Positions 43,578 through 55,045 of a DNA stretch of 64,000 bases are shown one piece after another. This DNA is from Azorinus chamasolen. Taxonomy: Eukaryota > Mollusca > Bivalvia > Cardiida > Solecurtidae. Location of the stretch: positions 40,781,243 through 40,845,242 of the forward strand of contig OY755243.1 of the NCBI GenBank assembly GCA_963576725.1. The letters run 5' to 3'. Below the pieces are notes generated by a model. The model was not told the DNA's origin, made no database searches, and was given only the letters and a program-made list of their open reading frames with translations. The translations under genes were made by a program, and so were the position numbers. Numbering within the stretch: position 1 is the first letter of the stretch; each line of letters starts with the position of its first letter.

Positions 43578-43817
43578 CAGTAAAACCTCTCTATAACGGT
43601 CACTAATTTGTGTTAATTACTTGGTATTTAGGACAGGTGGCTGCTTAAAGCAAGGTGAAAGTAAAATAGAACGCTCCTATAGGAGCGTTCTGTTTTACTT
43701 TCATCTTGCTTTAAGCAGCCACCTGGCTTTAACACAAAATACTTGATGTAATTTAGTGGCCGTTATAGAGAGGTTTACTGTATGTAATTCAGTGGCCGTT
43801 ATAGAGAGGTTTTACTG
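43578..43817 (+). mobile_element. Pg-2 MITE with a duplicated right end
   Basis: CAGTAAAACCTCTCTATAAC to GTTATAGAGAGGTTTACTG (43780), then a second copy of the right terminal repeat to 43817. Palindrome centre GAACGCTCCTATAGGAGCGTTC. Confidence 0.9.
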
Positions 43818-44065
43818 TACACCCAATTGGTTACATTGCGTGTGCCATACAGTCGATGTCAGTGTCTGTACGTACACATTGTCCGTTTAATATAACGATT
43901 AACCTTAATCTGCAGTCACACATCAACCCTACCAGAGGTAGATAACAGCTTTTATGCATACAGTACACCAGAATCATCAGTGCATATTTTATCTCTTTCT
44001 GAGATGCCACAGACAGTTTCCATGCATACACCGACTGCATCTTATTTTTATGCCTACTCTAACAG

Positions 44066-45613
44066 TGTCAGACGTATCAATAACAGCTTCTCTGCATACG
44101 TCAGCTCTGTCAGATGTGTCAACGATATCGTTCCTGTCTACACCAAGTTTGTCAGATATATCAACGATGTCGTCAATACATATGTCAACGATATCGTTCC
44201 TGTCTACACCAAGTTTGTCAGATATATCAACGATGTCGTCTATACCTATGTCAACGATGTCGTTCCTGTCTACACCAAGTCTGTCAGATATATCAACAAT
44301 TTCGTCCATACCTACACCAACTCTGTCAGATGTGTCAACGATATCGTTCCTGTCTACACCAAGTTTGTCAGATATATCAACGATGTCGTCTATACCTATG
44401 TCAACGATGTCGTTCCTGTCTACACCAAGTCTGTCAGATAAATCAACGATTTCGTCCATACTTACACCAACTCTGTCAGATGTGTCAACGATATCGTTCC
44501 TGGCTACGTCAAGTCTGTCAGATATATCAACAATATCGTCTATACCTACACCTACTCTGTCAGATGTGTCAACAATATCGTTCCTGGCTACACCAAGTCT
44601 GTCAGATATATCAACAATATCGTCTATGCCTACACCAACTCTGTCAGATGTGTCAACGATATCGTTCCTGTCTACACCAAGTCTGTCAGATATATCAACA
44701 ATATCGTCTATACCTACACCTACTCTATCAGATGTGTCAACGATATCGTTCATGTCTACACCAAGTCTGTCAGATATATCAACAATATCGTCTATGCCTA
44801 CACCAACTCTGTCAGATGTGTCAACGATATCGTTCCTGTCTACACCAAGTCTGTCAGATATATCAACAATATCTTCTATACCTACACCAACTCTGTCAGA
44901 TGTGTCAACGATATCGTTCCTGTTTACACCAAGTCTGTCAGATATATCAACAATATCGTCTATACCTACACCAACTCTGTCAGATGTGTCAACGATATCG
45001 TTCCTGTCTACACCAAGTCTGTCAGATATATCAACAATATCGTCTATGCCTACACCAACTCCGTCAGATGTGTCAACGATATCGTTCCTGTCTACGTCAA
45101 GTCTATCAGATATATCAACAATATCGTCTATACCTACACCAACTCTGTCAGATGTGTCAACGATATCGTTCATGTCTACACCAAGTCTGTCAGATATATC
45201 AACAATGTCGTCTATACCTACACCAACTCTGTCAGATGTGTCAACGATATCGTTTATGTCTATACCAAGTCTGTCAGATATATCAACGATATCGTCTATA
45301 CCTACATCAACTATGTCAGATGTGTCAATGATATCGTCTCTTCCTTCACCAACTGTATCAGATGCGTCAACGATATCGCCTGTAAATACACAAACTCTGT
45401 CAGATGTTTCAACGATATCGTCTCTTCCTACACCAACTCTGTCAGATGGGTCAATGATATCGTCTCTTCCTTCACCAACCCTATCAGATGCCTCAACGAT
45501 ATCGCCTGTATCTACACCGTCTCCGTCAGATATGTCTACTGCATCATCTGTGTTAACACCGTTTTTATCGGATGCGCTTACAACAGTCAGTTTGTATACA
45601 TCAACCATGTCTG
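44066..45613 (+). CDS. mucin-like gene, exon 4: 14-residue Ser/Thr repeats
   Basis: 1,548 nt (516 codons) from TATGCCTACTCTAACAG to TCTG|GTGAGT, phase 1 at both ends. Two 42-nt units alternate: SDVSTISFLSTPSL and SDISTISSIPTPTL, about 36 units in all, closing with more varied TVSDAST/SPSDMST units. Ser and Thr dominate, with regular Pro, as in O-glycosylated mucin domains. The first few units are less regular. The acceptor is the least certain of the gene, because the sequence upstream also resembles the repeat; this choice keeps both frame and phase. The minus-strand frame of 544 codons is a shadow of the stop-free repeat. Confidence 0.8.
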
Positions 45614-45852
45614 GTGAGTCCATGACACTGTTAATGCACCCACTGTATCCACCAGTGTGCTTACTTCATACTTTATTCCTCGGAATTGCACGAAATAACT
45701 ATATTCTTACATCTTATCCACACCTCACGCGACTAACATGGAATCTTTCGGCTTAAGTGCTTTCATTAAACAACGTAGAGTTGGGTCATATGTGTGTGTT
45801 ACGTTAGCCTCGTGTCCGCTATAACTGCTTTCTCCACCTGCTTCAAAACAAT
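45614..45852. other. intron 4 start, unannotated
   Basis: Open frame continues by chance past the donor. Nothing recognised. Confidence 0.3.
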
Positions 45853-46094
45853 TTAACCCTATACTCCATAAAACTCCTTTATATGCATTTGTAAACAGAG
45901 TAGATCCAGATCAGACAGTTCCTTTAGGAGATGTCTGATGAGGGTCTGCCCCGTTTGCTTATTATATGATATAGATGATTCTACAATTTCCACCATGGCC
46001 ACAAATTCCTGTGACCATGTGATATTATAACAAGTAATCTATTGAATATTCATGATATTATTTCTTACACGGATATTCATGGAGTAAAGGGTAA
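45853..46094 (+). mobile_element. family A MITE in intron 4
   Basis: TTAACCCTATACTCCATAAA, CAGATCAGACAGTTCCTTTA, GGAGATGTCTGATGAGGG, and ATGGAGTAAAGGGTAAA at the right. Confidence 0.8.
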
Positions 46095-46239
46095 ATATTT
46101 AAATCACATTACTTAAAGCACACTTCAAACATATCGCATGTACAAGAAAAAAACATTTCATTTTTTATGGAATAACAAAGGCTTAATTGCATACGATGAT
46201 TGTCAGATGGTTTTATTTGACATTTATTTTCCTCGCGAC

Positions 46240-46322
46240 TTGACTCGCATTTGCAAACAACTTGGCTCCAGATCCAGATGAAACGATCAGGATCCAAGCT
46301 GTTTGACACACTGTAAGTAGGT
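46240..46322 (+). mobile_element. family D hairpin, degenerate
   Basis: GCATTTGCAAACAACTTGGC, GATCCAGATGAAACGATC and AGGATCCAAGCTGTTTGAC. The centre of the palindrome is lost. Confidence 0.55.
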
Positions 46323-46390
46323 TCTCAAATATTTGAACGAATCGGAAGTAAATAAGAATTGTTTGAAGGTAACGACGACCTTTGAGAATA

Positions 46391-46673
46391 CAGCTGAACT
46401 TCGATTTCTCGAACTCGGATAACTCGAACTTCGGGATAACTCGAACAAAAACTTCAGTCCTTCCAAAACTTACAATACAGACTGGCTCTAATAGCTATCG
46501 CTACATATATATGGAACACATGCGACAGCTTAATACAGGTCTAAAGTACTTTAGACCTGTATTAAGCTATGGCCTTGAGAAATTATTCAGATTAGAAATC
46601 GGATAACTCGACATCTGTTATCTCGAACTAATGTGTATGGTTCCTTGAAGTTCGAGTTATCGAAGCTCAACTG
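46391..46673 (+). mobile_element. Pg-5 MITE, full length
   Basis: CAGCTGAACTTCGATTTCTC to GAGTTATCGAAGCTCAACTG with TA flanks. Subterminal TAACTCGAAC repeats, and a short central hairpin TTAATACAGGTCTAAAGTAC. This end type is close to known pogo/Tigger ends. Confidence 0.85.
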
Positions 46674-46706
46674 TACTTCTTTACTGCAAGGTAATGGTTA
46701 AGTATA

Positions 46707-46884
46707 CAGTAAAACCTCTCTATAACGGCCACTGAGTTACATCAAGTATTTTGTGTTAAAGCCAGGTGGTTGCTTAAAGCAAGGTGAAAGTAAAACAGAA
46801 CGCTCCTATTGGTGCGTTCTGTTTTACTTTCACCTTGCTTTAAGCAGCCATCTGCCCTAAATACCAACTAATTAACACAATTTA
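46707..46884 (+). mobile_element. Pg-2 MITE truncated at the exon 5 acceptor
   Basis: CAGTAAAACCTCTCTATAAC start, full palindrome (centre GAACGCTCCTATTGGTGC), but the sequence stops at CACAATTTAG. The expected right end is replaced by TATCTGTCTTTCTACAG, the exon 5 acceptor. Confidence 0.85.
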
Positions 46885-46902
46885 GTATCTGTCTTTCTAC
46901 AG

Positions 46903-47937
46903 GTTTGTCAGCGACAGTCTCTATGCCAACACCAACTCTATCAACAAATATGTCAACGACAGTGTCTATGTTTATACCGTCCCTGTCGACAGCTATACCA
47001 ACGTCAGTCTCTGTGTCTATACCGTCTCTGTCTACAGATATGTCAGCAACAGTCTCGATGTCTACACCATCTCTGTCAGCAGAAATGTCTGTAACACTTT
47101 CCACATCCGCACCATCACTGTCGACAGATATGCTTACAACAGTCCCCGTGGCTACACCATCTCTATCGACAGTTGTGCCAACGACAGTCTTATTGTCTAC
47201 ATCATATCTGTCAACAGATATGCTTACAACTGTTTCCATGTCAACACCTTCCCTGTCGACACATTTGCCAACAACAGTTTCCATGTCAACACCATCTCTG
47301 TCGACAGATTTGCCAACAACAGTTTCCATGTCAACACCATCTCTGTCCACATATTTGCAAACAACAGTTTCCATGTCAACACCATCTCTGTCGACAGATT
47401 TGCCAACAACAGTCTCAATGTCTATACCGGCTCTGTCGACAGGTATAGCAACGTCAGCCTCTGTGTCTACTCCATCTCTATCTACAGATATGTCATCAAC
47501 AGTAATTGTGTCTACACCATCTCTGTCGACATATATGCCAACAACAGTCGCCATGTCTACACCATCTCTGTCCACAGATATGCCAACAACAGTCTCCATG
47601 TCTTCACCATCTCTGTCGACATATATGCCAACAACAGTCTCCATGTCTACACCATCTCTGTCGACAGATATAGCAACGTCAGTCTCTGTGTCTACTCCAT
47701 CTCTATCTACAGATATGTCATCAACAGTAATTGTGTCTCCACCATCTCTGTCGACAGATATGTCCGTAACACTTTCCACGTCTACGCCGCTCCTGTCAAC
47801 AGATATGTCAACAACAGTCTCCACGTCTACACCATCACTGTCCACATATATGACAACAACAGTCGTCATGTCTACGCCAACTCTCTCAACAGATGTGTCA
47901 ACGACAGTTTCTATCACTACGCCAGTTTTGTCGACAG
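46903..47937 (+). CDS. mucin-like gene, exon 5: 15-residue Ser/Thr repeats
   Basis: 1,035 nt (345 codons) from CTGTCTTTCTACAG to ACAG|GTATGT, phase 1 at both ends. It holds 23 units' length of a 45-nt repeat, consensus STPSLSTDMPTTVSM, with variants such as TSVSVSTPSLSTDMS. Ser, Thr and Pro dominate. Internal copies of CGACAGGTATAGC show that donor-like sites arise readily in this repeat. The long minus-strand frame (46868-48007) is a shadow. Confidence 0.83.
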
Positions 47938-48154
47938 GTATGTCATTGACATTCTCATTCTTTGAACATTGTTTCATTTTAATAAAAACAAAAACAAAAC
48001 CTGTCAAACTGTCTAATAATTTGAATCGAGGTGATATTCATTCGAGTCCAAAGACGTCGTATGATTTTTTACAAACCTCAACATTTTGTCCATCCGATAT
48101 GTTATAATCCTGGGTACATCTTCTAGTTGATTCTAACCTTGTACATGACGAATA
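47938..48154. other. intron 5 start, unannotated
   Basis: The frame stays open past the donor by chance. Nothing recognised. Confidence 0.3.
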
Positions 48155-48562
48155 TAGTAGAACATGTTTAAGCGGCCATCAAAAAGAGGTCAAACAATGG
48201 GTCTGCAAGGCAGGTGGTAGCATAATGCAGATCTAATTAATGCAGACAGTTCCTATGGTAAATTTCTGCATTACGATAAAACCTCTCTATAACGACCACT
48301 AAATTATGTTAACTAGTTGGTATTTAGAGCGGGTGGCTGCTTTAAGCAAGGTGAATTTAAAACAGAACGCTCCCATAGGAGCGTTCTGTTTTACTATCAC
48401 CTTGCTTTAAGCATCCACCTGCCTTTAACACAAAATAATTGATGTAATTTAGTGGTCGTTATAGAGAGGGTTTACTGTACTTTTGCCCTGCATTAGGCAC
48501 TCATCTGATTTTAAACATTATATATCCAATAAACAAATGGCCGCTTCGGTCAGGTTCTACTG
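48155..48562 (+). mobile_element. Pg-4 MITE split by Pg-2
   Basis: TAGTAGAACATGTTTAAGCG to GGTCAGGTTCTACTG. Removing 48274-48477 restores CTGCATTACTTTTGCCCTGC, the normal Pg-4 arm. Confidence 0.82.
48274..48477 (+). mobile_element. Pg-2 MITE nested in Pg-4
   Basis: CGATAAAACCTCTCTATAAC to GTTATAGAGAGGGTTTACTG with TA on both sides. Centre GAACGCTCCCATAGGAGCGTTC. Confidence 0.9.
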
Positions 48563-48574
48563 TATTCGTGTGAG

Positions 48575-48792
48575 ATTTAATTCCATCACGAATGTTCATT
48601 TGCTGAAATATTAATAATGGCAGATGATCACTCGATTGTTTGATATTGGCAGAAACTGTAGGATCGGATACATACATTTTGATTACCAAATAGAGCAACA
48701 CCTGACCAGATGGCCCTTACAGAAAACGTCTGATCTGGATCTACAATGTCTGCACAGGTGTCAAAATGCGTCGAAACGTAGCAAATGGTTAA
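48575..48792 (-). mobile_element. family A MITE, degenerate
   Basis: TTTAATTCCATCACG, AGAAACTGTAGGATCGG, ACCTGACCAGATGGCCC, AACGTCTGATCTGGATC and a CAAATGGTTAA end. Confidence 0.65.
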
Positions 48793-48937
48793 TATCTATA
48801 TGTCAACGGCAGAATGTTATCTTAGCTTACTTACACAACAGAGCGAAAAAAATGTGTGAATCTCACCTCGATTCAAATTATTTGACAGTTTGGTCGTTGT
48901 TTGTTGTTGTTGTGGGTTTTTTTTAAAGAAATGCTAG

Positions 48938-49260
48938 GAACGTAAGATAAGATAAGATAAGTTTTATTTAACGTCGGCAAGATATATAACAAGCAACATA
49001 AGCCCTATTTGGGCTTTTGAACCGACAAGATAACAGTACATACATAGTGACAGCACATAGTCATAATCAGCATAATATTAAAACATAAATCTAATTTAAA
49101 TACAGGCTAAAAATATATGATTTAGCTATGATACTAAGAAAGCTCTAAAACTATATCAGAGAGTAGGTGAAATCCTACTAAATAGCACACAGACTTATTA
49201 TATAACAAATTTATCAATTGTAAATGATAAGATGCAATGTATGCATATATGCAGTAAAAC
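48938..49260 (-). mobile_element. retroelement 3' end, antisense
   Basis: Read on the minus strand it ends GCCGACGTTAAATAAAAC followed by (TTATC)n, a short-motif tail typical of LINE or SINE 3' ends. No coding part is present, so it is a 5'-truncated copy. Confidence 0.5.
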
Positions 49261-49529
49261 CCAGCTAAGTCGGAATTTTAATGAAGGCATTAGTTTCTTT
49301 CTTTCTTCCTTCCTTCCCATAATGACTACGATTAAGATTGATTATTATGTCATGTGATTTTCCGGTGGCATATTCGGCAACCAGATAATCATTAAAAGAA
49401 GCCACTACCCATACTTCATGACTTATATAAAGAAAAATTTGCTACAATCCGTTGAAACATATTGCACAAGAGAATGAACCTAAGACGGGAAAGAAAAACA
49501 TATGGCAAAGCAAATTTGATAAAACCTCT
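49261..49529. other. unannotated intron stretch
   Basis: Nothing recognised. Confidence 0.3.
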
Positions 49530-49603
49530 CCTATATTGTCATGGTCTTAAAGGCAGATAGTAGCTTAATACAGGAACAAAGTTATGCAGAAAGCTCCAAT
49601 TAA
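49530..49603 (+). mobile_element. Pg-4-like fragment
   Basis: CTCTCCTATATTGTCATGG, GGCAGATAGTAGCTTAATAC, AGAAAGCTCC. One arm only. Confidence 0.5.
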
Positions 49604-49700
49604 AAGTTTATTTACCAAGTACAAGTACAAGTACAAAAGTTTATTCGGCATAAACAAACATTGTCCATTGCCATAAACAAAAGTATAAACAAAAAGTATA
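49604..49700 (-). mobile_element. short retroelement tail, antisense
   Basis: On the minus strand GCCGAATAAACTTTTGTAC leads into a (TTGTAC)n tail. Same layout as 48938-49260 but a different sequence. Confidence 0.4.
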
Positions 49701-49779
49701 ATGAGAAACGACACATGATACTATTGGAACAAGCATATCACGTTGTTGATGAAATTTGTTTTCTTAATTTGTTTGTTTG

Positions 49780-49935
49780 TGTTCTGTCTGTTTTTTTTGT
49801 TGCTGTTGTTGTTTTTGTTTGTTTGTTATTGTTGTTGTTGTTCGTTGGTGGTGGTGGTGTTATTGATGTGTGTGGGGGGGGGGGGGGGGGTTACTGCTGT
49901 CTTTTTTAAGTTTTGTAGTTGTTGTTGTTGATTTG
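49780..49935 (+). repeat. GTT-rich tract with a G-run
   Basis: TTGTTGTTG words and a run of 18 G at about 49873, similar to 31045-31150. Confidence 0.85.
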
Positions 49936-50139
49936 ATGTTGTAATTTTTGTCGCTGTTGTTGTTTTATTGTTTTGTTTTGTATCTATTGAAACACAATAT
50001 CCTGTGCTCACAAGCTATTATAAGACCTATGTCATGCATGAATATTCATGAGGTAAAGTGTTTAGTAAACAAAGATCACACACACATGAGTTACATTCAT
50101 GCTTTGAACGTTTACATGGACGACAGTATTTTAACACAT

Positions 50140-50359
50140 TAGCCCCTAGTGACGCAGTTTTGCGTCATTATAAAATTCACATTTTGAAACCATTATGATA
50201 AATAGAGCATTTGCTCCATAGGAGCAAATGCTCTTTTTACAACAATGGTTTCAAAATTACACAATCATTAAATTCTTCTTTTCTATAGTTAATGCTCATT
50301 TTCGGTAGATTTATTCAAAGACGATGGATCTTAAAATAGTCCAGGAGGGAATGAGTTAA
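50140..50359 (-). mobile_element. family C MITE, degenerate
   Basis: TTAGCCCCTAGTGACGC, hairpin AAATAGAGCATTTGCTCC | AT | GGAGCAAATGCTC, and GGAGGGAATGAGTTAA. Confidence 0.82.
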
Positions 50360-50613
50360 AATAAAAAAAAAGTATTGAAAACACATTTCTGATGGGTTTT
50401 TTTTCTTTTTAAATGTAAACTAAAATAACAGAACAGAACAGAATGTTAATCAAATTGTACATCATGTACACATGCCGAATACAGTTGGTCCCAGCATTAC
50501 TAAGTTACATAAACACACACATAAATGTATTAAATAGAGGAGGAGCTCGTTAGTATCGCTATGAGTTATTATTTTCTATACTTACCAGAATGTTTAACCC
50601 TTTACTCTATTAA
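50360..50613. other. unannotated intron stretch
   Basis: Nothing recognised. Confidence 0.3.
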
Positions 50614-50791
50614 TATTCGTATAAGAAATAATTAAATCATGATTATCAATTAGATTATTTTTATAATGGCATTTGAACACAGAAATGTTTGGCATTGTCA
50701 GAAACTGTGGAATCATATTTTCATTATGTCATAGGCAAACAGATCACATCCTGATCTTGGTCTACTCTGTTGCAAAGGCGTATAAAGGTGT
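50614..50791 (-). mobile_element. family A MITE, 3' truncated
   Basis: TTAACCCTTTACTCTATT, CAGAAACTGTGGAATC, CAGATCACATCCTGATC, CTACTCTGTTGC. It ends where Pg-1 begins. Confidence 0.7.
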
Positions 50792-50792
50792 A

Positions 50793-51005
50793 CAGTAAAA
50801 CCCCTCTCATGTGACAACAAAAAAGAGGTATAATTCTGGGTGTTATACTGTTATAGGCAGGTGGTAGCTTAATACAGAACAAAAGTAATGCAGAAAGCTC
50901 CTAGAGGAGCTTTCTGCATTACTTATGTCCTGCATTAAGCAACCACCTGCTTATAAAGACACCCATGTTTATTTATTAAGTGGTTGCATTAGAGGGGTTC
51001 TACTG
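50793..51005 (-). mobile_element. Pg-1 MITE, full length
   Basis: CAGTAAAACCCCTCTCATGT to GCATTAGAGGGGTTCTACTG with TA flanks. Palindrome around AAAGCTCCTAGAGGAGCTTT. Confidence 0.9.
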
Positions 51006-51589
51006 TATTTAGGGATAAATTATTAATACAATTACTAAATCAAATAAAGTTTAATGTAGTTCTATGACAAAGGGGGTGTCAATTAAATACTATTGTAAGT
51101 TTTGTGCTCTATTTTGCACTTGTATCTCTTTGGCTGCCACGTATTTCCGTCTGCAAAATGTGTTATTTGTTCAAAGTATTCACTGTTGAATTGTTGTCAT
51201 TTTTGTTTTAAAAGAATATTACAGTATAGAAACAATTCAAAACAATTGCAAAGGTGATCACAGATCCGTCGATAGAGATGATATATGTTGATCAACAATA
51301 CTGAAATCAACGACTACACATTATGCAGGAAAATGAGGAAGTATTTCTTTATTGGTAAAAAAAGCTGTCATGGTAATTTTGGTGTTTCTTCGCTCAATAG
51401 TTTTCTTTATTACTTTTGTGTTTGATTGAAACAAATTCATGTGAAATCGAGACATATAAAACAGATGTGCATATTTATATATTTGTCTTTTCAAAAATGA
51501 ATAGTGCATTAATATATTTATATTTTACTGTTTATTACTATCTAACATTGCTCATGAGCAATTAGCAATATACGAGAATCAGCAAATTT
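51006..51589. other. unannotated intron stretch
   Basis: Nothing recognised. Confidence 0.35.
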
Positions 51590-51599
51590 GATGATGAAC

Positions 51600-51725
51600 A
51601 CGCATGTTATTGATACAGCATGCTATATGAGTTATAAAGTATGTTCTATTAGTTATACAACATGTTCTAAGAGTTATACAGCATGTTCTATTAGTTATAC
51701 AGTATGTTCTACAAGTCATACAGGC
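51600..51725 (+). repeat. 21-bp tandem repeat
   Basis: About five copies of CATGTTCTATTAGTTATACAG. Two copies remain in copy B at 54378-54422. Confidence 0.85.
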
Positions 51726-52307
51726 TGTAGATTGCAACTGTTTATAGCAAACATTACTTTATATAGCGTTATTATATACTTAAACGTCGTTGTCACACAT
51801 AATTAGATTGGATAATGCTTTCTCGTTTTTATTTCCTTCTCTGTTTTTAAAATGCCATTGTGGAAATGGCTGGTGCTTACTACTTTACGTAATGTTATGA
51901 CGTCACTTGTTTTACAGTTTCACAGTGTTGTTTTATATTAGTTGATCTAGACATAGTTTCTAATGATGTTGGGTTGTCTTGAGGGCGAATTTACATTATA
52001 TGTTTGACTCGGTGAAGGTCGGATAAGCGTGAAATTGGGTGCCCACAAACTTTGTTTAAGACCCTGGTAGCATTTTTTGGCTACTGCCGTACTAGCCTTT
52101 TCAAGACGGTATTCCTCATTTCCCCCAATGGTCTTCTTTGATTTTATATGGTAAATGTTGTATGTTTTTTGTTCGTTTCATCACGTTCTGTCTAATAATT
52201 ATGCTGTTTCACGTTTGATGATGTTTTGGTACCGTGTCCTTTTGTGTGTGGCGCTCCCTATGGGAGGGCTTTCCACATTCGATAATTTTGATATGTTGTC
52301 TTATCAG

Positions 52308-53216
52308 CAACAACATATTCAAGAATATCAACGACGACAGCTGCAGTGTCTTCTGATGTATCAACAGCAGTACCAACATCGGTAGTATCAACGACAGCTT
52401 CAATGTCATCTGATGCATCGACAACAATGCTAACATCGACTGTATCAACGACATCTACGTCAGCTGATGTTTCAACAATACCAACATCGGTAATATCACC
52501 AATATCTACGCCATCTGATGTATCGACATTACCAACATCGGTAATATCAACAGCAACTGTGTCATCTGGTTTATCAACAACAATACCAACATCGATATTA
52601 CCAATGACAACTACATCATATGGTGTATCAACAACAATACCAACAACTGTACTATCAACGATAACTACGTCATCTGATGTATTGGCAATACCAACATCGG
52701 TATTATCAACGGCAACTACCTCGGTTGATGCATCAGCAATACCAACATCGACTGTATCAGCAGTAGCTGCGTCATCTGATATATCAACAACAATACCAAC
52801 ATTGACTGTATCAACGGTAGCTACGTCATCTTATGTATCGATAACAATACCTACATCGGCAATTTCAACGACAGCTACAGTGTCATCTGCTGTATCGACA
52901 GCAATACCGACATCGACTGTATCAACGGTAGCTGCGTCATCTAATGTATCAACAACAATACCAACATCGACTGTATCAAGGACAGCTATGTCATCTAATG
53001 TATTAACAACAATATCTATATCGGAAATATCAACGGCAGCTACGTCATTTGATGTATCAACAACAATACCAATATCGGCAATATCAACGGCATCCATGTC
53101 ATCTGATATATCAACAATACCAACATTGGCAATATCAACGACAGCTACGTCATCTGACGGATCAACAACAATAACACCCTCGACAATAATGACAACATCA
53201 ACAATATCAACGACAG
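52308..53216 (+). CDS. mucin-like gene, exon 6: about 18-residue Ser/Thr repeats
   Basis: 909 nt (303 codons) from GTTGTCTTATCAG to ACAG|GTAATG, phase 1 at both ends. About 17 units, consensus TTATSSDVSTTIPTSTVS, rich in Thr and Ser with a single Pro per unit. The acceptor is placed by alignment with exon 7, whose upstream sequence is related; two other AG sites a few codons downstream also keep the phase. Exons 6 and 7 are duplicates. Conceptual frames on the minus strand (DISDIDIVVNT) are shadows. Confidence 0.8.
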
Positions 53217-53704
53217 GTAATGCAGCCAAACGCTCACATCATTTAGCATTTTCTAAGATGCATATCATTCGATTTTGCTGAAAATTCGTATCATGGGATA
53301 ATTAAGTACTACAAATCGATTGGTTGGTGTTACGAAAGTATTGGTAATGTTGTGGTGGCCTGATTGGTCACTTTTAGATAGTATTCGATTTTGCGGCAAA
53401 TTGGTATATAGGGTTATATGGGTTATATGGGTACCCCGAAATTAATGACAAGTGCCGGCTGCCATGACAACACAGTGATAGCCTGTGATTGGTTTAAACT
53501 TAGATATTTTGCTCATCAATACCTGTTGTCCGTTTCGTCAGGGAGACATGCTGTAACAGATTCCGCTACAATTAGATATTGTTGTTATAATTTTTAATGC
53601 TGTTGTTGTTGTAAATGTTGTTGTTGTTTTTGTTGGTGGTGTTGCAATCTATTTGATACACATTTTAATCAAATGAATGTCATCCTTGAATTTAACAAAT
53701 TGAA
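53217..53704. other. intron 6 start, mostly unannotated
   Basis: TTGTTGTTG-rich at 53590-53640. The block ATTTTAATCAAATGAATGTC has a partner near 56743 in copy B. Confidence 0.5.
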
Positions 53705-53925
53705 TTAACCCTTTACCTGATATAGCCGCCTTTTAAAGCGTTTGCATCCAGAGTAGACCTAGATCAGATGTTTCTGTTTGCTTATGGATTAGTTTAGATC
53801 TGATTTTACGTCATGACCATAATGTATTGTGTTTACAATGTATATACAATTATAAATATTCAACTATTGAATTGTCATTATGTCATTATTTCTTGCATGA
53901 ATATGCATGGGGTGAAGGATAAAAA
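53705..53925 (+). mobile_element. family A MITE in copy A
   Basis: TTAACCCTTTACCTGATA, then a hairpin reduced to CAGATGTTTCTG, GCTTATGGATTAGTTTAG and ATGCATGGGGTGAAGG. It has an orthologous copy at 56973-57170. Confidence 0.72.
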
Positions 53926-53948
53926 ACATGCACACGTTGTACATCTTA

Positions 53949-54192
53949 ACTATTTACTCCATAAATACGTCTTTCTACACCTCGCAATTAATGTAGACCA
54001 AAATCAGACGGTCCCTATAGGAGCCGTCTGATCAGGACCTGCTCTCCTTGCTTAATATGATATAATACAGATGCAGTTCTACAGTTTTTACAAATTCCCA
54101 TGTCCAATTGCGATTACATGTATAACAATTAATCCAGTTAATATTCAGGAGGACGTTATTTCATAGATGAATATTCATAGAGTAATGGTTTA
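53949..54192 (+). mobile_element. family A MITE, second in copy A
   Basis: TTAACTATTTACTCCATAAA, AATCAGACGGTCCCTATAGG, AGCCGTCTGATCAGGACC and ATTCATAGAGTAATGG. The copy B partner is 57193-57805. Confidence 0.78.
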
Positions 54193-54830
54193 TCTCAGTA
54201 TGTTATAACTCTAGACTATATCATCCACCTTTTATATCGTACTGAGATTCAGGTATATCATCAAAGTTGATTGATAAAACAAATCATAAAAGTTAAAAGA
54301 ACGTGCTTGAATTGAACGAAACATATTAGCGGAAGTTCTACAGTTCCTTACTTGCTATCCACCTTGTGTGGACATTGCCAGCATGTTCTATGAGTTATAC
54401 AGCATGTTCTAAAAGTTATACAGGCTGAAGATTGCAAGTTTTTTTTATAGCAAACAGTACTTTATATAGCGTTATTATTTACTTAAACATCGATGCCACA
54501 ATAGCTTATTGGATAATGATTTCTCGTATTTATGTCCTTCTCTGTTTTTAAAGTGTCGGTGTAGAAACGGTAGTTGATGCTTACTACGTTACTTAAGTTT
54601 ATGACCTCACTTGTTTTACAGATTTGAATATTAGTTGGTCTTGACATCGTTACTCATGGTATGGACACGTCTGATTTGCGTATTTTACTTTTCATTTTGA
54701 TTCGTGTGAAGGTAGAATAAGCGTGAAGTTGGGTACCTACAAACCCGGTTTAAGCCCATGGTAGCCTTTTTTTTGGCTACTGGTCGTTCCAATGCGGTAT
54801 TCCTGCTTTCACCCAATGATCTACTTTGTT

Positions 54831-55045
54831 TTAACCCTTTCGCTGCCAATGCCGTATCTGTGATTACCTATGCAAACAGTTTGGATCCAGATGAGACGCC
54901 GAGTAACTCGGCGTCTCATCAGGATCCAAACTGTTTGTTACTGTGACTATGTTTTTGAAACAAAAATGAAGAAAATCAAAACAATGAAAATTTGTAGCAG
55001 ACGACAAAGTTAGCAGACGACAGAGTTTGGCAGCGAAAGGGTTAA
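54831..55045 (+). mobile_element. family D MITE, recent insertion in copy B
   Basis: TTAACCCTTTCGCTGCCAA to TTTGGCAGCGAAAGGGTTAA. Hairpin CAAACAGTTTGGATC, GATGAGACGCCGAG | TAA | CTCGGCGTCTCATC. Copy A lacks it: there TTTGATTTTATATGGTAAA runs through without a break. The duplicated target is TTAA. Confidence 0.92.

Larger units (their letters stand above)
51590..54372 (+). repeat. tandem segmental duplication, copy A (contains exon 6)
   Basis: Aligned landmarks with copy B: the 21-bp repeats at 51600-51725, the TCTCTGTTTTTAAAATG block near 51838, the CGTGTCCTTTTGTGTG block near 52234, exon 6, two family A elements, and GATTGATAAAACAAATCAT near 54270. Confidence 0.85.

Noticed and set aside
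43975..44010. Alternative acceptors for exon 4 at the ACAG sites before TTTCCATGC
   Set aside because: Using them in phase 1 leads to a stop within 20 codons or switches to a frame that ends near 44441. The site at 44064-44065 keeps the Ser/Thr frame open.
43989..45623. 544-codon minus-strand open frame over exon 4 (and those at 46868-48007 and 55108-56355)
   Set aside because: The repeat lacks stops in several frames because its period is a multiple of three. The plus-strand frame has matching splice sites and phases with neighbouring exons; the minus-strand frames have none.
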